From the NCBI RefSeq assembly GCF_002028455.1, contig NZ_MWUM01000025.1:1-64000 (forward strand): DNA of 64,000 nt, written 5' to 3'. The notes beneath the pieces are model-generated. The model had not been told where the DNA came from. It made no database searches and saw only the letters and a program-made list of their open reading frames with translations. Made by a program: the position numbers and the translations under genes. Shown in pieces: positions 61,098 through 64,000 of the stretch (position 1 is the first letter of the stretch; every line of letters begins with the position of its first letter). The stretch comes from Zoogloea sp. LCSB751. GTDB lineage: Bacteria; Pseudomonadota; Gammaproteobacteria; Burkholderiales; Rhodocyclaceae.

Positions 61098-61834
61098 GCG
61101 CCGCGTCCTGGATCCGTCCCGACTGGCCGGCCCCGGCCCGCGTGCAAACCCTGTCCACCACCCGTAGCGGTGGCAGCAGCCCGGCGCCTTACGATTCCCT
61201 TAACCTCGGCGGTCACGTTGGCGACCTGCCGGCACGGGTGCTCGCCAACCGCGCCGTGCTGCGTGCCGAGTTGCCGGACGAGCCGTGCTGGCTCAATCAG
61301 GTACATGGCATCGATGTGATCGACATCGCCGAATGCGTGGGCGTGCCGGATGCCGACGCCGCGGTGAGCCGCGTGCCGGGCAAGGTCTGCGCCGTCATGA
61401 CTGCCGACTGCCTGCCGGTGCTGTTGTGCGATCGCGCCGGCACTGTCGTCGGCGCGGCCCACGCCGGTTGGCGGGGGCTGGTCAATGGCGTCATCGAAGC
61501 CACCGTGACGAAGATGGCGGTGGCACCGTCCGAAGTGCTGGCCTGGCTCGGACCCGCCATCGGCCCACAGGCCTTCGAGGTCGGCGACGAAGTGCGCGCC
61601 ACCTTTGTGGCGGTCGATCCGGCTGCCCACGCCGCCTTCCGTCCGGCGGCGCAGCCCGGCAAATGGCTGGCCGACATCTATCTGCTGGCCCGTCAGCGCC
61701 TGGCCCGGCTGGGCGTCCACGCCGTCCATGGCGGCGATGCCTGCACCGTCACCGAGAAGGAGCGCTTCTTCTCCTATCGGCGGGACGGCACGACCGGCCG
61801 CATGGCCTCCCTGATCTGGCTCACCCAAGCCTAA
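61094..61834 (+). CDS. pgeF: Peptidoglycan editing factor PgeF (YfiH, laccase-like)
   Basis: A 246-residue protein of the Cu-oxidase_4 fold. QVHG, ADCLPVLLCD and GAAHAGWRGL carry the conserved metal-binding His and Cys. In E. coli the enzyme removes wrongly built UDP-MurNAc-Ser precursors; family members are also reported as purine nucleoside phosphorylases. ATGA overlap with rluD indicates coupling. Confidence 0.94.
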   Translation: MSAASWIRPDWPAPARVQTLSTTRSGGSSPAPYDSLNLGGHVGDLPARVLANRAVLRAELPDEPCWLNQVHGIDVIDIAECVGVPDADAAVSRVPGKVCAVMTADCLPVLLCDRAGTVVGAAHAGWRGLVNGVIEATVTKMAVAPSEVLAWLGPAIGPQAFEVGDEVRATFVAVDPAAHAAFRPAAQPGKWLADIYLLARQRLARLGVHAVHGGDACTVTEKERFFSYRRDGTTGRMASLIWLTQA

Positions 61835-61889
61835 CGGCCGATACGAAGACTAAAGCTATACTGCCCGGCCCCCTGAAAGCTGTAAAACC

Positions 61890-62678
61890 ATGACTCCCCT
61901 TGCCTGGATCGTTTTCATGAGCTTCGCCGGCGGCCTGCTCAGCGTGCTGGTCGCCTCCGGGTTCGCCTTTGCGGCGCGTCCCAACTGGGTGCCCATCCTG
62001 ATCAGCTACGCCATCGGCGCCTTGCTCGGCGCGGCCTTCCTCGAGGTGCTGCCCCATGCCATCGAAGCGGCGGAAAGCCCCGAGCGCGCCGCCATGAACG
62101 TGCTGGCCGGCATCCTGATCTTCTTCGTGCTCGAAAAACTGGTGCTGTGGCGCCATTGCCACGACGAAGGTTGCGACGGCCACGAGCACCACCACCATGG
62201 CGGCGGTAGCCACGATCATGGCCGCAGCGGGCTGCTGATCCTCGTCGGCGACACCTTCCACAATTTCGTGGACGGCATCCTTATCGCTGCCGCCTTCGTC
62301 GAGAGCACCCCCCTCGGCATCGTCACCGGCCTGGCCATCATCGCCCACGAAATCCCGCAGGAAGTGGGTGATTTCCTCATTCTGCTGCACTCCGGCTACA
62401 GTCGTGCCAAAGCCCTGGCCTTCAACCTGCTCTCCAGCGTGGCAACCCTGGTCGGCGGCCTGCTGGCCTATTTCGCACTGTCTCGCGTGCAGGCCCTGGT
62501 GCCGGTGTTCCTCGCCCTCGCGGCCGCGAGTATGATCTACGTGGCCGTGGCGGATCTCATTCCGGGTTTGCACAAGCGCACGGAATTGCGTGCCACCATC
62601 CAGCAGGTATTATTGATTGCTGCCGGCATCGCCTCCATCGTCTTCGCCCACCCCCTCGCCGAGCGGGCGCTGAGCTAA
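61890..62678 (+). CDS. ZIP-family metal transporter
   Basis: A 262-residue membrane protein with about eight segments. A His-rich cytoplasmic loop (HCHDEGCDGHEHHHHGGGSH, about residues 90-110) and the metal-site motifs HNFVDGILI and HEIPQEVGDF mark it as a ZIP transporter for zinc or other divalent cations. It is 55 bases after pgeF. Its last 69 bases overlap the small gene on the other strand. Confidence 0.92.
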   Translation: MTPLAWIVFMSFAGGLLSVLVASGFAFAARPNWVPILISYAIGALLGAAFLEVLPHAIEAAESPERAAMNVLAGILIFFVLEKLVLWRHCHDEGCDGHEHHHHGGGSHDHGRSGLLILVGDTFHNFVDGILIAAAFVESTPLGIVTGLAIIAHEIPQEVGDFLILLHSGYSRAKALAFNLLSSVATLVGGLLAYFALSRVQALVPVFLALAAASMIYVAVADLIPGLHKRTELRATIQQVLLIAAGIASIVFAHPLAERALS

Positions 62679-62837
62679 GCGGCGACGGCGGCGGGCCGAT
62701 GTGCCAAAAATCCACACAAACAGGGAGAGCGGCGCAAGCCCATAGAACAAGAAGGTAAGAACGGCGCCGACAACCGTGGTTTCAGCCACGGTGGCCATCA
62801 AGGCGACGAAAATCCAAGCGATAGCGACAATATACAT
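62610..62837 (-). CDS. Small two-helix membrane protein
   Basis: A 75-residue protein with two membrane segments (about 3-20 and 25-45), then Arg-rich and acidic sequence. The membrane part (MYIVAIAWIFVALMATVAET) resembles short hypothetical membrane proteins seen in betaproteobacteria. The C-terminal 23 residues are read opposite to the end of the ZIP gene, so they may be poorly constrained. Function unknown. Confidence 0.65.
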   Translation of the reverse strand: MYIVAIAWIFVALMATVAETTVVGAVLTFLFYGLAPLSLFVWIFGTSARRRRRLAQRPLGEGVGEDDGGDAGSNQ

Positions 62838-62968
62838 ACCCGGATTCTACAGGCCGTCGTACGGGCCCGGGGTAGAGACGCGTACCGCCCATTCAGGTGC
62901 CGCGTTCGCCCGCTCCGGTGTCCACTGCGCTGTGATTTTCCCGGTCGGATACAACAAAGGAGATGTGG

Positions 62969-64000
62969 ATGTCTGTAACACCGGAGCAGTCTGCAGAAGC
63001 CCTGCAGGGCATGTTCAAGTTCGGCCAGTCCCTGGCTGAAGGTTTCCTCGACTTCCTCGGCAAGCAAAACGCCGCAATCCAGCAGGTCGCGCCAGCTGCG
63101 GCGCCGCAGGTTCCGCTGCCCGAAGCCCAGGAACTGGCCGCGCTGCAAAAATCCCTGGCCGAAGCCCACGCCCGCCTGTGGGCGAGCATCGCCCAGGCCA
63201 AGCCGGGCGAGCCTGTCGAGCCGCTGGTCCAGCCACCGCCGGGCGACCGTCGCTTCAATGCGCCTGAGTGGGCCTCCAGCCCGGTCTACGACTACATCCG
63301 CCAGGCCTACCTGCTCAATGCCGACTATCTCGGCAAGCTCGCCGACGCACTGCCCATCGCCGATGGCCGGGCCAAGGCCCGCATGCAGTTCCTGACCCGC
63401 CAGTACGTCGAGGCCATGTCCCCGTCCAACTTCGCGGCGACCAACCCGGAATTCATCAAGACGGCCCTCGACACCAAGGGCGAGAGCATCACCCAGGGTA
63501 TCAAGAACCTGATCGGCGACATGGAGAAGGGCCGCATCTCCATGACCGACGACTCGGCCTTCGAGATTGGCCGCAACCTGGCCACCACGCCCGGCTCCGT
63601 CATCTACGAAAACGAACTGATCCAGCTCATCCAGTACGCGCCGCTGACCGACAAGGTCCATAAAACGCCGCTGCTGATCGTCCCGCCGTGCATCAACAAG
63701 TTCTACATCATGGACTTGCAGCCGGCCAACTCCCTGGTGCGCTTCATCGTCGAGCAGGGCTTCACGGTCTTCCTCGTGTCGTGGAAAAACGCCAAGGCCG
63801 AAGAAGCCCATTTCGGCTGGGACGACTACCTCGAAAAAGGCCCGATCAGCGCGCTACAGGTCGTCCGCGAAGTCACCAAGGTGCCAAAGCCCCATGTGCT
63901 CGGCTTCTGCGTCGGCGGCACCATCCTGTCGTCGGCCCTCGCCGTGCTGCGCGCCAAGGGCGAAGACCCCGCCGAGAGCCTCACGCTGATGACCACCTTG
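62969..64000 (+). CDS. phaC: Class I polyhydroxyalkanoate synthase PhaC, partial
   Basis: The first 344 codons of PhaC; the frame is still open at the window end (full length about 560-600). ATG 62969 is chosen, six bases after AAAGGAG; ATG 62963 is also in frame. The N-terminal domain is followed by the alpha/beta-hydrolase part with RFNAPEW, TPLLIVPPCINKFYI and the active-site box GFCVGGT with the catalytic Cys. It polymerises hydroxyacyl-CoA into storage polyester, together with the phasin at 51 kb. Confidence 0.97.
   Translation, partial: MSVTPEQSAEALQGMFKFGQSLAEGFLDFLGKQNAAIQQVAPAAAPQVPLPEAQELAALQKSLAEAHARLWASIAQAKPGEPVEPLVQPPPGDRRFNAPEWASSPVYDYIRQAYLLNADYLGKLADALPIADGRAKARMQFLTRQYVEAMSPSNFAATNPEFIKTALDTKGESITQGIKNLIGDMEKGRISMTDDSAFEIGRNLATTPGSVIYENELIQLIQYAPLTDKVHKTPLLIVPPCINKFYIMDLQPANSLVRFIVEQGFTVFLVSWKNAKAEEAHFGWDDYLEKGPISALQVVREVTKVPKPHVLGFCVGGTILSSALAVLRAKGEDPAESLTLMTTL

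Noticed and set aside
62200..62220. Short CAC/CAT repeats in the ZIP gene as a repeat array
   Set aside because: They are the codons of the His-rich metal loop, not a repeat element or CRISPR.

Overview
The window reads as chromosomal DNA of a betaproteobacterium, most likely of the Rhodocyclales (Azospira/Dechloromonas/Azoarcus type). This rests on gene neighbourhoods typical of that group: fmdB-DUF502-aspS, ypjD divergent from ffh beside pilBCD, engB-cytochrome c4-resB-ccsB, bamD divergent from rluD-pgeF, and phasin plus class I PHA synthase. The genus is inference. No rRNA, tRNA or CRISPR array was recognised.

Region 1 (1-21.8 kb) is a type VI secretion (T6SS) island. Its left edge holds two broken transposase genes, one apparently inserted into the other. 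The minus strand carries ompA-like, tagF, tssM and an M15-peptidase gene, then tssL, tssK and tssJ. The plus strand carries a TPR lipoprotein gene, tssB, tssC, hcp, tssE, tssF, tssG, clpV and a large periplasmic protein with a permuted-papain-like Cys/His arrangement. A single-pass protein of unknown family sits alone between the two minus-strand blocks. No tssA, vgrG or PAAR gene is visible, so the spike and the TssA cap must be encoded elsewhere. The left half is visibly more AT-rich than the rest of the window.

Region 2 (21.9-34.7 kb) carries a chemoreceptor, ychF, argD and a nitrite/nitrate assimilation operon read leftwards: nirB, nirD, a NarK/NasA transporter and a PP2C phosphatase-Ser/Thr kinase fusion. 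A near-consensus sigma-54 promoter and an NtrC-like palindrome lie upstream of nirB. Then come dsbB, argB and an hsp20 gene with a sigma-32-like promoter that overlaps an inverted repeat.

Region 3 (34.7-47.1 kb) carries a small Cys-rich protein, nudB, a barstar/barnase-type RNase pair, a TPR protein with a degenerate receiver domain, aspS-DUF502-fmdB, pilD-pilC-pilB, a CorC/HlyC-type membrane protein and ypjD.

Region 4 (47.1-64 kb) carries ffh, a PAS histidine kinase with a FixJ-like regulator, a phasin, a DUF455 ferritin-like protein, System II cytochrome c maturation (ccsB, resB) beside cytochrome c4, engB, manC, an unknown protein, bamD, rluD, pgeF, a ZIP transporter, a small membrane protein and the first 344 codons of phaC, cut by the window edge.

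Taken together the genes describe a free-living, respiring, nitrate-using, motile and PHA-storing bacterium with contact-dependent antagonism.
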